Assembly (NCBI RefSeq): GCF_050003625.1
Contig: NC_134398.1
Span: forward strand, 73,213,635 to 73,277,634
Origin: Haematobia irritans
Taxonomy: Eukaryota > Arthropoda > Insecta > Diptera > Muscidae
DNA: 64,000 bases
Reading direction: 5' to 3'
In this document: piece by piece, positions 32,941 to 44,610 of the stretch
Numbering within the stretch: position 1 is the first letter of the stretch
How the letters are laid out: each line of letters opens with the position of its first letter
Notes under the pieces: generated by a model
Seen by the model: the letters and a program-made list of their open reading frames with translations, nothing else
The model's database searches: none
What the model was told of the DNA's origin: nothing
Position numbers and translations under genes: made by a program

Positions 32941-33259
32941 TGTTTTGATGGAGTTCGCTGTTTTTTATTCGGATTGATGTGAATTGCATCCTGTCAAAAG
33001 TTCGAATTTATTGGACATTTCTATCAAAAGTTATGGTTAATATTGTACTTAGCCTGCGACTAAAGTTTTAAAAAATGTCAAATCCAAAAAGGGCAGAAAG
33101 CTTCGTTCGGCCCAAAGTGGTCTAAGTCATTTTTAGCCATGTTCTATTATCACTATTTTGTGTTCGTACATACTAAAAAAATTTATAAAAAATATGATTT
33201 TAAGACCAAAAATAAGGGAATTACTACGGGTTTTGAGAAATTTAAAAAAAAAAAACAAA
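32941..33259. other. Unassigned spacer
   Basis: No gene; ends in an A-rich stretch just before HINE copy 3. Confidence 0.5.
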
Positions 33260-34185
33260 ACAAGTATATACGGCCGTAAGTTCGGCCAGGCCGAAGGTTA
33301 TGTACCCCCCATCATGGATTGCGTAGAAACTTTTTCTAAACACTGCGATCCACAATCGAATTACTTAAGTTGCGGTAACGCTTGCCGATGGCAAGGCATC
33401 TTAAAACCTCCTAACACCATTTTCTAAATTGTATGACAAAATTTTCTATAGAAAGAAAATTTTGACAAAAATTTCTACAGAAATAAAATTTTAACAAAAT
33501 TTTCTATAGAAATAAAATTTTGACAAAATTTTCTATAGAAATAAAATTTTGGTAGATTATTTTTGGTTCTAGTGGCAACCATGATTATGGACCGATATGG
33601 ACCAATTTTTTGTGATTGGACTTTGGTATGGTTGTTAGCGACCATATACTAACACCACGTTCCTAATTTGAATCGGATCGGATGAATTTTGCTCCTCCAA
33701 GAGGCTCCGGAGGTCAAATCTGGAGAACGTTTTATATGGGGGCTATATATAATTATGGACCGATATGGACCAATTCTGGCACGGTTGTTAAATATCATAT
33801 ACTAACACCATGTTCCAAATTTCAGCCGGATCGGATGAAATTTGCTTCTCTTTTAGGCTCCGCAAGCCAAATCTGGGGATCGGTTTATATGGGGGCTATA
33901 TATAATTATGGACCGATGTGGACCAATTTTTGCATGGTTGGTAGAGACCATATACCAAATTTCAGCCGGATCGGATGAAATATGCTTCTGTTAGAGGCTC
34001 CACAAGCCAAATCTGAAGTTAGCGTGATTCCAACAGACGGACGGACGGACATGCTTAGATCGACTCAGAATTTCACCACGACCCAGAATATATATACTTT
34101 ATGGGGTCTTAGAGCAATATTTCGATGTGTTACAAACGGAATGATAAAGTTAATATACCCCCATCCTATGATGGAGGGTATAAAA
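33260..34185 (+). mobile_element. HINE-like repeat, copy 3 (short, 0.93 kb)
   Basis: A complete head (ACAAGTATATACGGCCG, TTCGGCCAGGCCGAA) and a complete 3' end (GATGGAGGGTATAAAA), but only about four 29-bp units and two to three 153-bp units. The last 153-bp unit runs directly into GAAGTTAGCGTGATT of the 3' region. It shows that the arrays grow and shrink while the ends stay fixed. Confidence 0.85.
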
Positions 34186-34495
34186 AAAAAACTTTGAACT
34201 TGTTTCCTGTAAAATTCATGTTAGATCATCGTATAAACCTTATGTTTTGCATTTTATTTATTTAAATTTTTATTTTTTTTGCATTTCATATTTTTAATTT
34301 ATTTATTTTACTATGTTTGTTTTTGACTTTGTTATTTTTCATTGCTATTCTATTTGTTTGATTTTGTTTACATTAATTTTTTATTAGTTCATATTTTATA
34401 TAATTTTCGTTTATTTTGTATCGTTTAACTATTCTCATGTATTTTCGAGTTATTTCGATATTTATTTGTGCATACCTGTTGTTTTGTTTACCTCT

Positions 34496-34557
34496 GCCTC
34501 TATCGATGCTTTCTCTGCTTTGTTTATCTTAAGCAGAGCAAAAGCATCGATCGAGGC
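34496..34557. repeat. Imperfect hairpin, about 25-bp arms
   Basis: GCCTCTATCGATGCTTT...CTCTGCTT is followed after a short loop by its near reverse complement (AAGCAGAGC, AAAGCATCGATCGAGGC). It sits just left of the inverted-repeat element at 34.6 kb. Confidence 0.65.
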
Positions 34558-34596
34558 AAGCATTGTTGTTGTTGTTGTCTTCTAACTGTCGCTTAT

Positions 34597-34837
34597 GTGC
34601 TTTACAGACTATCAGTTATTCCGGACGGAATGTCGGTGTGTGTAAAGAATCTTACAGTGTGTCGGATCGATACGACTTGTCGGCGATGACTAAATAATCG
34701 GTAAATGTGTTATCGATCCCATAAACATGCAGCAGTATCGGTTGTGCCTTCGGACTTAACTTATAATGTGCAAAATATATGGGATATGTTCGACACGAGC
34801 ACTGTCGTCCGGAATAACTGATAGTCTGTAAAGCGCA
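34597..34837. mobile_element. Inverted-repeat element, 241 bp
   Basis: The left arm (GCTTTACAGACTATCAGTTA then TTCCGGACG) and the right arm are inverted copies over about 31 bases with very few mismatches. Weaker pairing (CTTCTAA) continues outward, with a 10-bp difference. The 180-bp core is not coding. MITE or foldback element of unknown family. Confidence 0.6.
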
Positions 34838-36436
34838 TTAGAAGGCAAACAAACGAAGCAACCAATGAAGGGCACAAACATACATATTAATATACATACT
34901 ATTTATTTTTGATTCCCTTTTTTGTCGTTGTTCCCGCATAGCTAGAATTTTGAGAAATAAAGTTATTGTAATTTTGTAATCGAACTGTCGACATCTCTCG
35001 TCTTCTTATTTTATCGTGTTTCACACTGGCCCTTAAATTAATTTTTGCAAAGTTTTTTAAATTAATAAATAAAGACTTTGCCGGTTAGGAAAAAGCTCCT
35101 AATCGTACAATTCACTTTTTAGACTTAGCGTTCTTTGGAATGTAGACATCGATATGGTTTCCCCATATGGTATAATGTTTCCTACCATAGATGGGTATTT
35201 TTCAATAGGATACTCGGGTCACTGGACTCTTTGAGTAGTGTATATAGCCTGTATACAGAAAAAAGTGTCTTGTAAATTTAAGAACCATTTTAACTTCCAC
35301 ATAGTTCAAAAATTTACTGTAATATAGTTCATTTTTCGTAACCACAACGAAAATTAACTTAGCTAAAGGAAAACTTATACAATTTCAGTAAATGATTTTT
35401 AGTTCACCAACTATGAAATGGGAGGGTTTTTCTTTAAATTAATTTCCAACATAGTAGTTAATGCATCGTTGATGGTATTATAATAATACATAAGCAATAT
35501 AAAAATCTTACTAGGAAATATGGACAATTTACAAAGAAAAAGATTTGTATGGAAAAATGTTTGTAGTAAAAATTAACTTAACACATTACCGATTCGTATG
35601 ACGGCTACCAGCAGCTTATTCCCCTTTTTGTTATAAGTTGGAGTATTTTTCCTCACATTGAAAATTTTAGATAAAGTAGAATAAAAAGTAGTTAATATAA
35701 TCCTTGACGGTTGTATATCATTTTTTATATATTTTACCTTATCAACTTATCAATAAATGTGCTACTAGTGAGAAGAGAGTAATGAAATCATTGCATCGTA
35801 TGAGAGAGTTTTTAGAGACATTTTGTGTTTACATCGTATGATTGTTTGTGTTTGTTATTGCGTGTTTTATGCTGTTGTTGGTTGTTTCGATTCTAAAGAT
35901 AGTGTGGATGAATTTCTGGAATGTTCCTTGTGTGTTGTTGGTATCTTTTGTGGTGATAGTTGTTTTGGTGGAATAGCGAGATCAGCAAGGGATCGTGTGT
36001 GTGAGCTGTTATTTTTCTTGCTGCTTTTGTTTTTCTTTACGGTAGACATGTTTCCTTCTATGTATTTGTGGCTTCGAGTTTTATTGCTGCATTCAGCTCT
36101 GTTGATGCATTTATGGAGTGCACACCTGGTTTTTTATTGAAAACAAAAAATTGTGTGACGTATTGGTTTTTAGAAACTGAACAGTGAATGTTGTGATGTA
36201 AAAAAACACTTTATGTTGATAAAAGCAATATAGAACTAAAAAACAAATCACCGATTGAAGAACAGTATATTTCTGTTAATCGTTTAAAATTGTTGATTTT
36301 AAATTCATTTACATAACAAATATACGACATCTTGAGTGGTAATAGGATGATCTATATTTACTCTACCCCTGGATCACAGGTTGGAGGTGAAACCATTTTT
36401 TTTAATCTATATTTTTTATGTTACAGCGATTCCTAA
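34838..36436. other. AT-rich DNA, no gene supported
   Basis: Low-complexity sequence with poly-A/T runs. A 105-aa frame at 35823-36140 is dominated by T/G-rich codons and hydrophobic residues and has no family resemblance; I do not call it a gene. Confidence 0.5.
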
Positions 36437-36561
36437 AGGTGCTAAGTTCGAGTTTAGCCGCTAAAATCAAAAACAAATCAAGAAGAAAATTATAAAATCA
36501 TACGTCTTCGATGCTAATTTTAATATAACTTAGCGGCTAAAATCGAACTTAATACCCACCT
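36437..36561. mobile_element. Short MITE with TAA target duplication, 125 bp
   Basis: The arms contain AAGTTCGAGTTTAGCCGCTA on the left and its inverse (GCGGCTAAAATCGAACTTAA) on the right, ending AGGTG...CACCT. TAA flanks both sides (36434-36436, 36562-36564). An arm of the same family lies inside the hAT-like element at 22.1 kb, so the family is repeated here. Confidence 0.7.
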
Positions 36562-36564
36562 TAA

Positions 36565-38189
36565 ATTCTAAATTATATACTAGCAAATGGAAATTATGTC
36601 TAATTTTATAATATTTTTTATTTCAAATAATTCTGAGAAGAATTTCAAAACTGTCCCATTAGTCCATGGATACGATTCCACTAATGTACCTACTGAATGA
36701 ATTTTTTCCAATTTTTTTTTTCGTCCGTTTGTCATAAAACCAAAATTTTAACTTATTAAAAAAAAACTATTTTCATTTGCAGGTAGACAGGCCTTCTTAT
36801 GGTAATTTTTTGGAATTTTCTTACTGTTTAATGCTAACTAAGCTGATATCCTTATTGGCTCTAAGAAAATACTCTTGAAACCCGTAAGTTAGAAATTAAT
36901 ATACGATAGAACTTTCTTACAAACATAGAATATTACTCTTTTGAATTACTAACTACCGACAAGTAACTGCATGCAAGGTACGAATAAAAATATTTCCTTT
37001 AATGTAATCATAAGTTATAGTTTTGTGTAATATAATAATAATTTTTTTAAATAAAGTACTGGTGGTTATAGAAAATTGACTTGTTTTACACGAAAAATTT
37101 CTTAGTTGTATACTGGCTTGTTGTACATTTGATTCCTCAATTTCTCTACTTTTTTGAAAATTATACTGACAAACCGGTTATTTCAAACCAATTTCTTAAT
37201 ACAGGTTTCCCAAAAAGTTGTTAATTTTTCCGGATAGCAGCAATATTTGGAATGTGTGTAAGTACATTCTTTCCACAGCGTAGTAATAATGAACTAAAAT
37301 ACGATTCAATACATGAACTAATTTATAAGAAAATCATGAACTTATCTAGACGAAAAAAATCTTTGGCGCCAAATCATGGTCATTCTTACTATGGGTTAGT
37401 TCATTTTTCATAAATAATAGTAAACTTTTTTTCGGTGTATATATGTTCCTATCTTTATTTCTCTTATGTAAATACCTTCATTTAATAACCTTGAATTTCT
37501 GACCTTATTTCATTTAATTATTATTTTATTTTTATTTTATTATTTTGTGTAAATAGTGTAAATATAATAATAGTTAAGTACCAATAGAAAAAACCAAAAG
37601 GTATTTCCTTTAAGCCTTTTTAAGGTATTTCCTTTAAGCCTTTTTAACATATGACATATAGTCAAATTGGCATTATAAAAAGTAATGTGGTTCTAGTCTT
37701 TCTACACAGAAAAAAAGTAAACTACATTATAGGAAAAATGAACTATCTCGTGCGAAAATCGAACTAAATTGTATTCCAAATTTTGAGATTTATTAATCTA
37801 ACAAAAATGTTCCTATATTTTTGGATTTTTAATTACCATCTACGAAATTCATCTTCCTTGAAAAGAAAAAATTTACTAAAAATAAAGAAAAAATTTTAAG
37901 CGCTAGATCATTCTCATTTTAACCACGCTGTACTAATAAGTGTACGACAAACTTCTTCTGTTTTAGTTAGAATTGAACTAATTTGTATGCGATTAAGATT
38001 TTACTGCTTTAGTTCATAAAATTTTTGAGACATACTTTGAATAAAGAAAAAATCGTTGGACTGGGGAAAATTTCTTACAAAATTTTAACAATGAGCTAAA
38101 ACAAAATAAAATGTTTGCAATAAATATTAGTTCATTTTAGAACTAGAAGAAGTATATATTAATAATAGAAGATTATTATTGATATTATT
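36565..38189. other. AT-rich DNA, no gene supported
   Basis: Poly-A/T-rich sequence with scattered AACTAATTT/AGTTCATTTT words and a 24-bp direct repeat at 37599-37646 (GGTATTTCCTTTAAGCC twice). TTTTTTTCGGTGTA near 37.43 kb and TACACAGAAAAAAA near 37.7 kb look like worn ends of small elements, but I could not delimit one. Confidence 0.45.
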
Positions 38190-38749
38190 AGAAGAGCCAC
38201 ATCTTTGACACATCACCAAGAAAATTAGGGAGAATATCGGCTTTAGCGAACATATGTGTCAAACAGTACCGAATAGAGAGTCTAGGTCAGAGCTGAAAAA
38301 TGTGACGGCTGGTGTGTGGACTAAGTAAAAAAAGTAAAAAAAAAACATCTATAAGGAAATTGTGTGACCGACGTTATCATATGGGTCTGAGCCATGATTT
38401 CATCGCATCAAATGGAGAGATTGCCTGGACCTTTGGAAGAGACAAAGAGCTGATGGAACATTTATATGACAAGTTTGAGGTGAAGAGAATTGATCGACTT
38501 ATGATCGAACAGGCCAAAAAACACTTTGAAAGATACACCGATCATCCCAATCCCATGATTCGAGATCATCTGTTAGACAGGCCCCACTATGAAAACATAA
38601 TTAGAATTAACGGCTATCTGTCCCCAATGTGTCTCCCACATCTCGACGATAATGGAAAGATTTTTGATGACACATGAAAAATGCTCTTTTTTAATAGAAG
38701 ATGTGGTACAATAGGCTTAGCGACCCTGGTGTATAGCAATGTTCAGTGA
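38190..38749 (+). pseudogene. Jk-C ORF2 remnant, C-terminal part
   Basis: A scrap of RT (AGAGCCACATCT..., then SELKNVTAGV) is joined to the C-terminal block: VKRIDRLMIEQAKKHFERYT, DHPNPMIR, GYLSPMCLPHLDDNGKIFDD, a frame break, and LSDPGVYSNVQ before the TGA at 38747-38749. The YADD box and middle part are deleted. The 3' UTR (about 38750-39215) runs to an A-rich end, GGAAATAAAAATCAAATC. Confidence 0.8.
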
Positions 38750-39224
38750 GTAACTAATATGACAATAATATGAGATTGAAATTGACTTGAATTTAAGTTT
38801 ATCCTTATTTTATTTTGTTTTCTAATTTTATTTTATTTTATTCGACCTTATGTCGTTATGTATATACCTTTTTTTATCATTTTGTACCGTTTTGCTTTGT
38901 TTGTACTGTAAATATTCCCTGTAAATAATTCCATTACTTTAATTAGTCTTAGGCAACAATACTTGAAAGAGAAGAAAAATGTGTTTTTTCCATTTTCCAC
39001 AATAAATTGAAATAAGAAATAATGACCTAGGTCTTCACAAAAAATTCTTTTTACTTAAGAATGTGCTGGCATTTCCAAAGAATTCTAATTAAAAATATAT
39101 CGAATGTATTATTCTTAGAGAAATGGTATTACATCCTAAGAAAACTGTTAAAAATTTAAATGAATTAACATTGTAACTATGAAAGACTTGGAAATAAAAA
39201 TCAAATCAATTTCTAGTTTTTGAG

Positions 39225-39504
39225 GGACACTGAATAGATTTCAACTCGGATTTAGAAGCGCTACATCTATGACACATCACCAAGAAAATTAGGGAGAATT
39301 ATAGCTTTAGCGAACATATGTGTCAAATTATGACCAATTATCTCCTGGGGAGATCATTTACCGTATCGATTGGAGAATCAAGATCAGAGCTGAAAAATGT
39401 GACGGCTGGTGTACCGCAAGGCTCTGTCCTAGGGCCAGTTCTCTATAAACTTTACCTTGCAGATATATATCCTGGACGAATATTCTGGAAAATGCCTCAA
39501 GGGC
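39225..39504 (+). pseudogene. Second Jk-C RT remnant, starting at the end of the previous one
   Basis: It starts about ten bases after the 3' end of the preceding copy. RT residues MTNYLLGRSFTVSIGESRSE and TAGVPQGSVLGPVLYKLYLA are clear. It stops at about 39.5 kb, where the 5' end of a LINE-R copy begins. The upstream RT and everything from YADD on are missing. Confidence 0.75.
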
Positions 39505-40883
39505 AAATGGAACTAAACGAACGTGTTTTTAATAGCGGATTATTTCATCGTAATAAGTACTTATTACGATATTCAAGTGTGGTTGTTATTTAAGCCACCA
39601 TGCAGCGAAATTGAAAGTCATCCACTAGATTGCCAAATTCAGAGCCCAATTAGTCGACCTGTAGACGGGTCGACAGGTTGCGATAATTTGACAAGTCGAA
39701 CCTTCCTTAAGGTAATGACATCCAAAGGAGGTAGTCCCTCCAGAAAGGAACGCAGAAATGCCTTGTTTGTCCTAAAGAAATTAGGATCAGTCGACTTAAG
39801 CACTTTGTCGACTAAGCAAAGCAATTCCTTAAAATGGGCGCAAGGAATTCTTGAAGGTGGAGAGAGGGAAAGATCGCCAGATGAACTTCCATCTTCCAAA
39901 AGGGATCAAAGATCGTTTGCCTCAGTGGCAAAAAACAGTCTTGTGATGGCGATTGTTAACAGGGGAGCAGTGGACGGTATTGTTCCAAAGCACAAGTAGG
40001 GGGAAATTGAGAATGCTTTGTCTGGTAAGTTTCCCGGCCCAAATCCTCGGCACCAAGAGGCTGGTTCGTATCAAGAACGATTTAAGCTAGCCGCATTTGA
40101 GGACCAGATATCTATTGAATGTTTTAAATAGTCTTGTGTCGTTCCAGAACGAACTAGTTCCAATGAACGGTGCACTAAAAGGAACGGCTGTCACTAGTTC
40201 CATCTCTTTCGTTCTCATTGTTCCTTTTGTCATTTAGTTTTATTTTCAATTTACGCTCCAACGTTCCTCGGATCGCAGTTTGATTTTTTTACTTCTGTTT
40301 GACCTATTTTCCAATTCATTCATTTTGGCGCGAATGTATTTAAAACATTGATTGATATGCTGCTATTTAATAGAATTATTAATTCCATCTCAGGCTCTCC
40401 ACAAACGACAAAAAAAAATCGTAATTTCTTGCAATGAATAATTTTGCACAGAGTATAGTATTATTCAATCCAAAAATCCATCCAAAGAGTTTGGCTTCCT
40501 GAATTTAGTTACTTCCTAATATTTTCCATTCCTTTAATTTTTTTCTTACTATATTACTATAAACTATTTGAATTAATTTCACTGAATTTTCCATATTTTT
40601 GTATCCTTCAATTGACCACGAACTTCGTTACACAAAGTAAACAAACAATGTAATGTCTATCTTTAGTAGATTACAGTGATGACAAATATACAAATCCGGA
40701 ACGAAAATAAATGATGGAACGAATTGAAGGAACTAGTTCCTTTGTACAAAAGAAACGATGAGTCCGAATCACTACGGTGAACGATTTTGCCCAAGACTAG
40801 TTTTAAAGCTGCGTTGATACTGATTGGTGAAGTTTGGGAAGGAGCTGCTCTAGAGTTAGTCGAGAAGAAGGACATACCGGCTA
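39505..40883 (+). pseudogene. LINE-R ORF1 fragment split by a hAT-like MITE
   Basis: It shares its 5' UTR (AATAGCGGAT, TCGTAATAAGTAC, CCACCATGCAG) and ORF1 with the minus-strand LINE-R at 43.3-47.7 kb: SRPVDGSTG, KKLGSVD, SDSLKWAQGIL-like KWAQGILEGG, RSPDELPSSKRDQRSFASVA. A premature TAG falls at about 39.997 kb (KHK*, where the relative has KQKWG). After the MITE the frame resumes as LILIGEVWEGAALE and ends at KKDIPA (40.88 kb), where similarity to the intact ORF1 stops. Confidence 0.8.
40129..40799. mobile_element. hAT-like MITE in LINE-R ORF1, 671 bp
   Basis: The ends are TAGTCTTG and CAAGACTA, flanked by GTTTTAAA at 40121-40128 and 40800-40807. This is a perfect 8-bp target duplication. 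The intact relative at 46.97 kb has a single copy of this site (GAATGTTTTAAAGCTGC), so the empty site is visible in the same window. Inside, GAACTAGTTCC-like words occur near both ends. Non-coding. Confidence 0.92.
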
Positions 40884-41199
40884 GTGTTTATATTGAACAC
40901 TCATGGCCTGTTCATGCATATCGAACGAAAGCTTTCTGTCGTATTCCAAACGAAAGAAAATTTATTTCAATTCTTCTATTTCGAAAGGCAAGTCACTTCA
41001 TATTTTGTTGTCGAGTAATAAACGAACATATACAATAAGTGTCAAGAAAAAAGTGAAAACATTGTTAACATTTGAATGAATTCTCAGGCCAAAAATTGGA
41101 AAATACTCATTTTTGATAATCAATGTATTCTCCTACAAACGAAACGAACTTTCAAAAATAGAAAAACCCAAATTCATTCGAATTCGAGTGACTGCCAAT
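40884..41199. other. Unassigned spacer
   Basis: AT-rich sequence with ATTCGAA-type words between the LINE-R fragment and the next Jk-C copy. Nothing recognised. Confidence 0.45.
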
Positions 41200-42665
41200 T
41201 GCGTTCTGGGAAAATTTTACCAAAGAATGTGGAGGTCTTTGGCCATCTTATTTAATCATTGCCTGAACCTCTCATATTTTCCTGATTCTTGGAAAAAATC
41301 CAAAATTGTCCCGATTTTGAAACCTGGTAAGGACCCCACAATTCCATCTAGTTATCGTCCTATTTCTCTGCTACCGGCGATTTCGAAACTATTTGAAATT
41401 TTGATATTGGCAAGGCTAGAGGAACATATTATAGAAAACGGAACATTAAGCAGGTCACAATTTGGCTTTCGACGAGCCACATCAACAACACATGCACTCA
41501 CCACCTTCATGCATAAGGTAATTAATGGAATAAATGCACGCAGTCCAACAATAGCAGTAAACCTGGACTTCAAAAAGGCTTTTGATACAGTCTGGCAAGC
41601 TGGAATAACGAAAAAGATGAAAGAGAAATATAGCTTCAAAGAACATATGTGTGACATGATGAATAGCTATCTTCGTGACAGATCTTTTACAGTGTTTGTT
41701 GGTGATTCTTTATCTGAGCGAAAACAGGTGTATGCTGGAGTACCTCAAGGATCTGTCCTTGGGCTGGTCCTCTACAACATATACCTAGCTGATATTCCGC
41801 AACCCACAACAGGCGAGCTACTGCTTATATATGCAGATGACATTTTAGTGGCGTCCACACATGCAAGACCTAAAACAGCCGAAAAAACCTGTCAAGATAC
41901 CTGGATACTCTTCATATATATTTTACGGAATGGCGACTAAATCTCAACATAGAAAAATGCGAGGCAATAGCACTAAAAGGGAAACGAAAAAACCTCTACA
42001 AGAACGCACGTAAATATATACCTAATGTGAGAATAGGTGGCCAGATTATACCAAGCACAGACAAATTGAAATACTTGGGAGTTATCTTCCAGGAGCAGAT
42101 CTCCTTTACAAGGCACATAGACAACGTGCTTAGAAAGGGTAAAGCGGCATTCCAGGGATATAGCAGATTATTGAAAAAGAGAGGTGGACTAAGCTCCAGG
42201 GTCAAACTCACCATATATAAACAGATAGTGAGACCGGTATTGTCATACGCTTTTCCCGCATGGTCGATAATCTCCTCCCACCAAATGGAGGGACTGAGAA
42301 TTTTTGAGAGGAAGATGTTGAAATATTCTTTGGACCTTAGGCCCCGCATTACGGCTGATGGACAGTTTCGCAACCCGTCCAAGAGAACTATATATGAGAA
42401 GAGTGCCATTAACAGGATCGACTCTTTCATGGTTGGCATGTCTATCGAGCGTCTTCGAGCATATGACACACACCCTAGCGAATTAGTCAGGGAGACTAGA
42501 CTTAACAGACAACTTAGGACGACTGGAAAACTGTTTCCCTCGACAGCATTGCCACACATGGCGGACAGTGGGTTGCTCTATGACAATGACGGCAGACTCA
42601 TGTACTACAACAGGAGATATGGCAGATTAGAATTTTCAGATCCCGTCTACGATATCACCCAGTAA
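41200..42665 (+). pseudogene. Jk-C ORF2: reverse transcriptase and C-terminus, 5' truncated
   Basis: The frame from about 41.2 kb covers RT almost completely: LAILFNHCLNLSYFPDSWKK, LKPGKDPTIPSSYRPISLLP, SQFGFRRATSTTHAL, NLDFKKAFDTVWQAG, GVPQGSVLGLVLYNIYLADI and IYADDILVAS (41.83 kb). A one-base shift near the A6 run at 41881-41886 ends this frame at 41940; the C-terminal part continues in another frame (LNIEKCEAIALKGK, KYLGVIF, YKQIVRPVLSYAFPAW, IDSFMVG) to the TAA at 42665. The endonuclease is missing. The 3' UTR runs to about 43017 and ends A-rich (GAAATAAAACAAAAG). Confidence 0.88.
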
Positions 42666-43017
42666 TTAACTTGGATATGAAATATTTTATCTTATTTTAC
42701 TTTATTTTAATTTATATTATTTTAATTTTGTTTATTTTATTCATGTAAATACCTTCATTACTAGTTTTAAGTAGCATAGAAAGAGAAAAAATTGTGACCC
42801 GTTTTTTATTCCCTTTTTCGAGTTAGAGGGCTTTATTGGATTGCTCCCAATTGATTAATTTATTGAATGGGCTGGACTACCAGTTAACATTTAAGAGAGA
42901 ATATTTATATTCTTAGATAAGACATATATCGCTAAGAAAATGTATTTTATTTAATTATTTAAATGATAATTATAACGATATTTAAAAGAAATGGGAAATA
43001 AAACAAAAGTTAAAAAG

Positions 43018-43283
43018 CCAAACGCTATGAATTCTTAAGTGTGGTGTTGTAGTGATTAGACGTGTCAACGGATAGTTTGAAAATAAAATTTAATCTCTAA
43101 ATTGTGATTGACTCTTAAGTATAAATGTTGAGAATTGATAGTAGTCATGGGTGACAGTAGCGGTGGTGCTACTGGGATATCCAGAATTGAGAATCGCATA
43201 GTAGGCACATCAAGTGTCTACCCAAATAGAAAAATAGAAATTCTGGTGGTGACCAACCAGAATGATAACCAACAACAGGATAG
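43018..43283 (+). other. Jk-C 5' leader and first codons of ORF1, cut by LINE-R
   Basis: Starts CCAAACGCTATGAATTC directly after the A-rich end of the previous copy. The same start is found at 54546 before Jk-B, so it is a defined 5' end. The ORF1 ATG is at 43148 (the copy at 60193 reads MDDSSGGATG). At 43283 the LINE-R insertion interrupts it after CAACAACAGGATA; the ORF1 sequence resumes at about 47697. Confidence 0.8.
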
Positions 43284-43418
43284 GTTAGGTTAGGTTAAAG
43301 TGGCAGCCCGATTAAGATTCAGGCTCACTTAGACTATTCAGTCCATTGTGATACCACATTAACTAAAAGTACCTATTACATATGGGCACTTCTAGTTTTA
43401 ACCGTTGAACCTTCTCGA

Positions 43419-44610
43419 TTATTTTCTTCTGTTGAACCAACCAGATTGTTCCAAAAACATTAGCAGACTGCTTAAGTAAACGTTTTCCAGGTCCGCTAGT
43501 AATCTGAAGCTATAAGCCCCTAAAATTTGCTTACGCCTTACACAAAATGCAGGACACTCACACAAGAGGTGTTTTATTGATTCCTTTTCCTCCGCATCAT
43601 GACAGCTCATACAATAGTCATTATACTTCGCACCAATAGTTTTTGCAAAATCGCCTATCAGGTAGCGACCCGTTATAGCAGATATCAGGAGTGATATCTG
43701 GCGTCTCGAGAACACTAGCATATCTAGTGTGCGGTTTAAGTTTAAATGGGGCCATATTTGCTTGGTGTCGCTACAACCCTTACAATTCTCCCATCGAACA
43801 TTCGCCATCATGACAGCCTTCTCACGCAGTAAGAGCTTGCAGGTAGCCAGAGGCACACCAACAGATTCTAGTTCCCCTGGAATATGTAAAGTAGTTCCTA
43901 GCCTTGCTAGCTCATCTGCTTCACAGTTCCCCGGTATGTTCCTGTGGCCAGGCACCCATATTAGGTGAATATTGTGCTGCTCAGCCATCTCATTGAGAGA
44001 TTTGCGGCAGTCGATGGCCGTTTTCGAGTTGAGGAACACAGAGTCCAAGGATTTTATTGCAGGTTGACTGTCTGAGTATATATTAATGCCAATATTACTT
44101 GGAGCATTACTTCTCAGCCAATTCAATTCCGAAACCCACTTGGCCATCCAATTTGGAGCCATCAGTGTAGAAATCTATATATCTTTTATTCCCCGGGGTC
44201 CGTGTACACCACGCCTCACTGTTGGAAATTAGAGTCTCAAACTTTTTGTCGAAAAGTGGACTCGCCAAAGTGTAATCCACTACGTTAGGCACATCTGGCA
44301 TTATTTTGAGGACCGAACTGTGACCGTAACTTTTTTCCGACCACAGCGATAGCTCGCGCAACCGCACAGCCGTTGTTGCAGCTGACTGTTTGGCCAAAAT
44401 GTCTAAAGGCAATAGATGCAGTATGACATTAAGGGAGTTTGTTCCTGTCTTGCTGAATGCACCTGAGATACACAAGCACGCCATACGCTGAACTTTGTCT
44501 AAACTTGTCGGCTGGTGAAGTGCCGGCCACCAGACTACAACACCATCCCAGCAAAAACTCTCATTACCCGGTAATCTTGTAGGTAAGCCTATTTCAAAAT
44601 TAATAACCAC
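43419..44610 (-). pseudogene. LINE-R ORF2 remnant: post-RT region and RNase H
   Basis: The 44610-44107 frame holds GVVVWWPALHQPTSLDKVQR and a later IDFYTDGSKLDGQVGFG, the first RNase H strand with its catalytic D. A deletion of about 30 residues shifts the frame; 44162-43419 continues with INIYSDSQPAIKSLDS (second D), HLIWVPGHRNIPGNCEADEL (final catalytic H and D) and a C-terminal C-x2-C...H...C cluster (YCMSCHDAEEKESIKHLLCEC). Upstream, 46.43-46.49 kb has the preceding scrap (PKIVHWLYTAVVRPIML). Endonuclease and RT are deleted. Confidence 0.88.

Noticed and set aside
35823..36140. 105-aa open frame as a possible host gene
   Set aside because: T/G-rich low-complexity codons, no domain, no intron/exon context and no relative elsewhere in the window.
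35253..37440. Possible 2.2-kb element with TATACA.GAAAAAA ends
   Set aside because: The ends are low-complexity and only loosely inverted; no duplication or coding content supports it.
43284..43300. TTAGG repeats as telomeric DNA
   Set aside because: Only three units, forming the 3' end of LINE-R. Flies are not known to use TTAGG telomeres.
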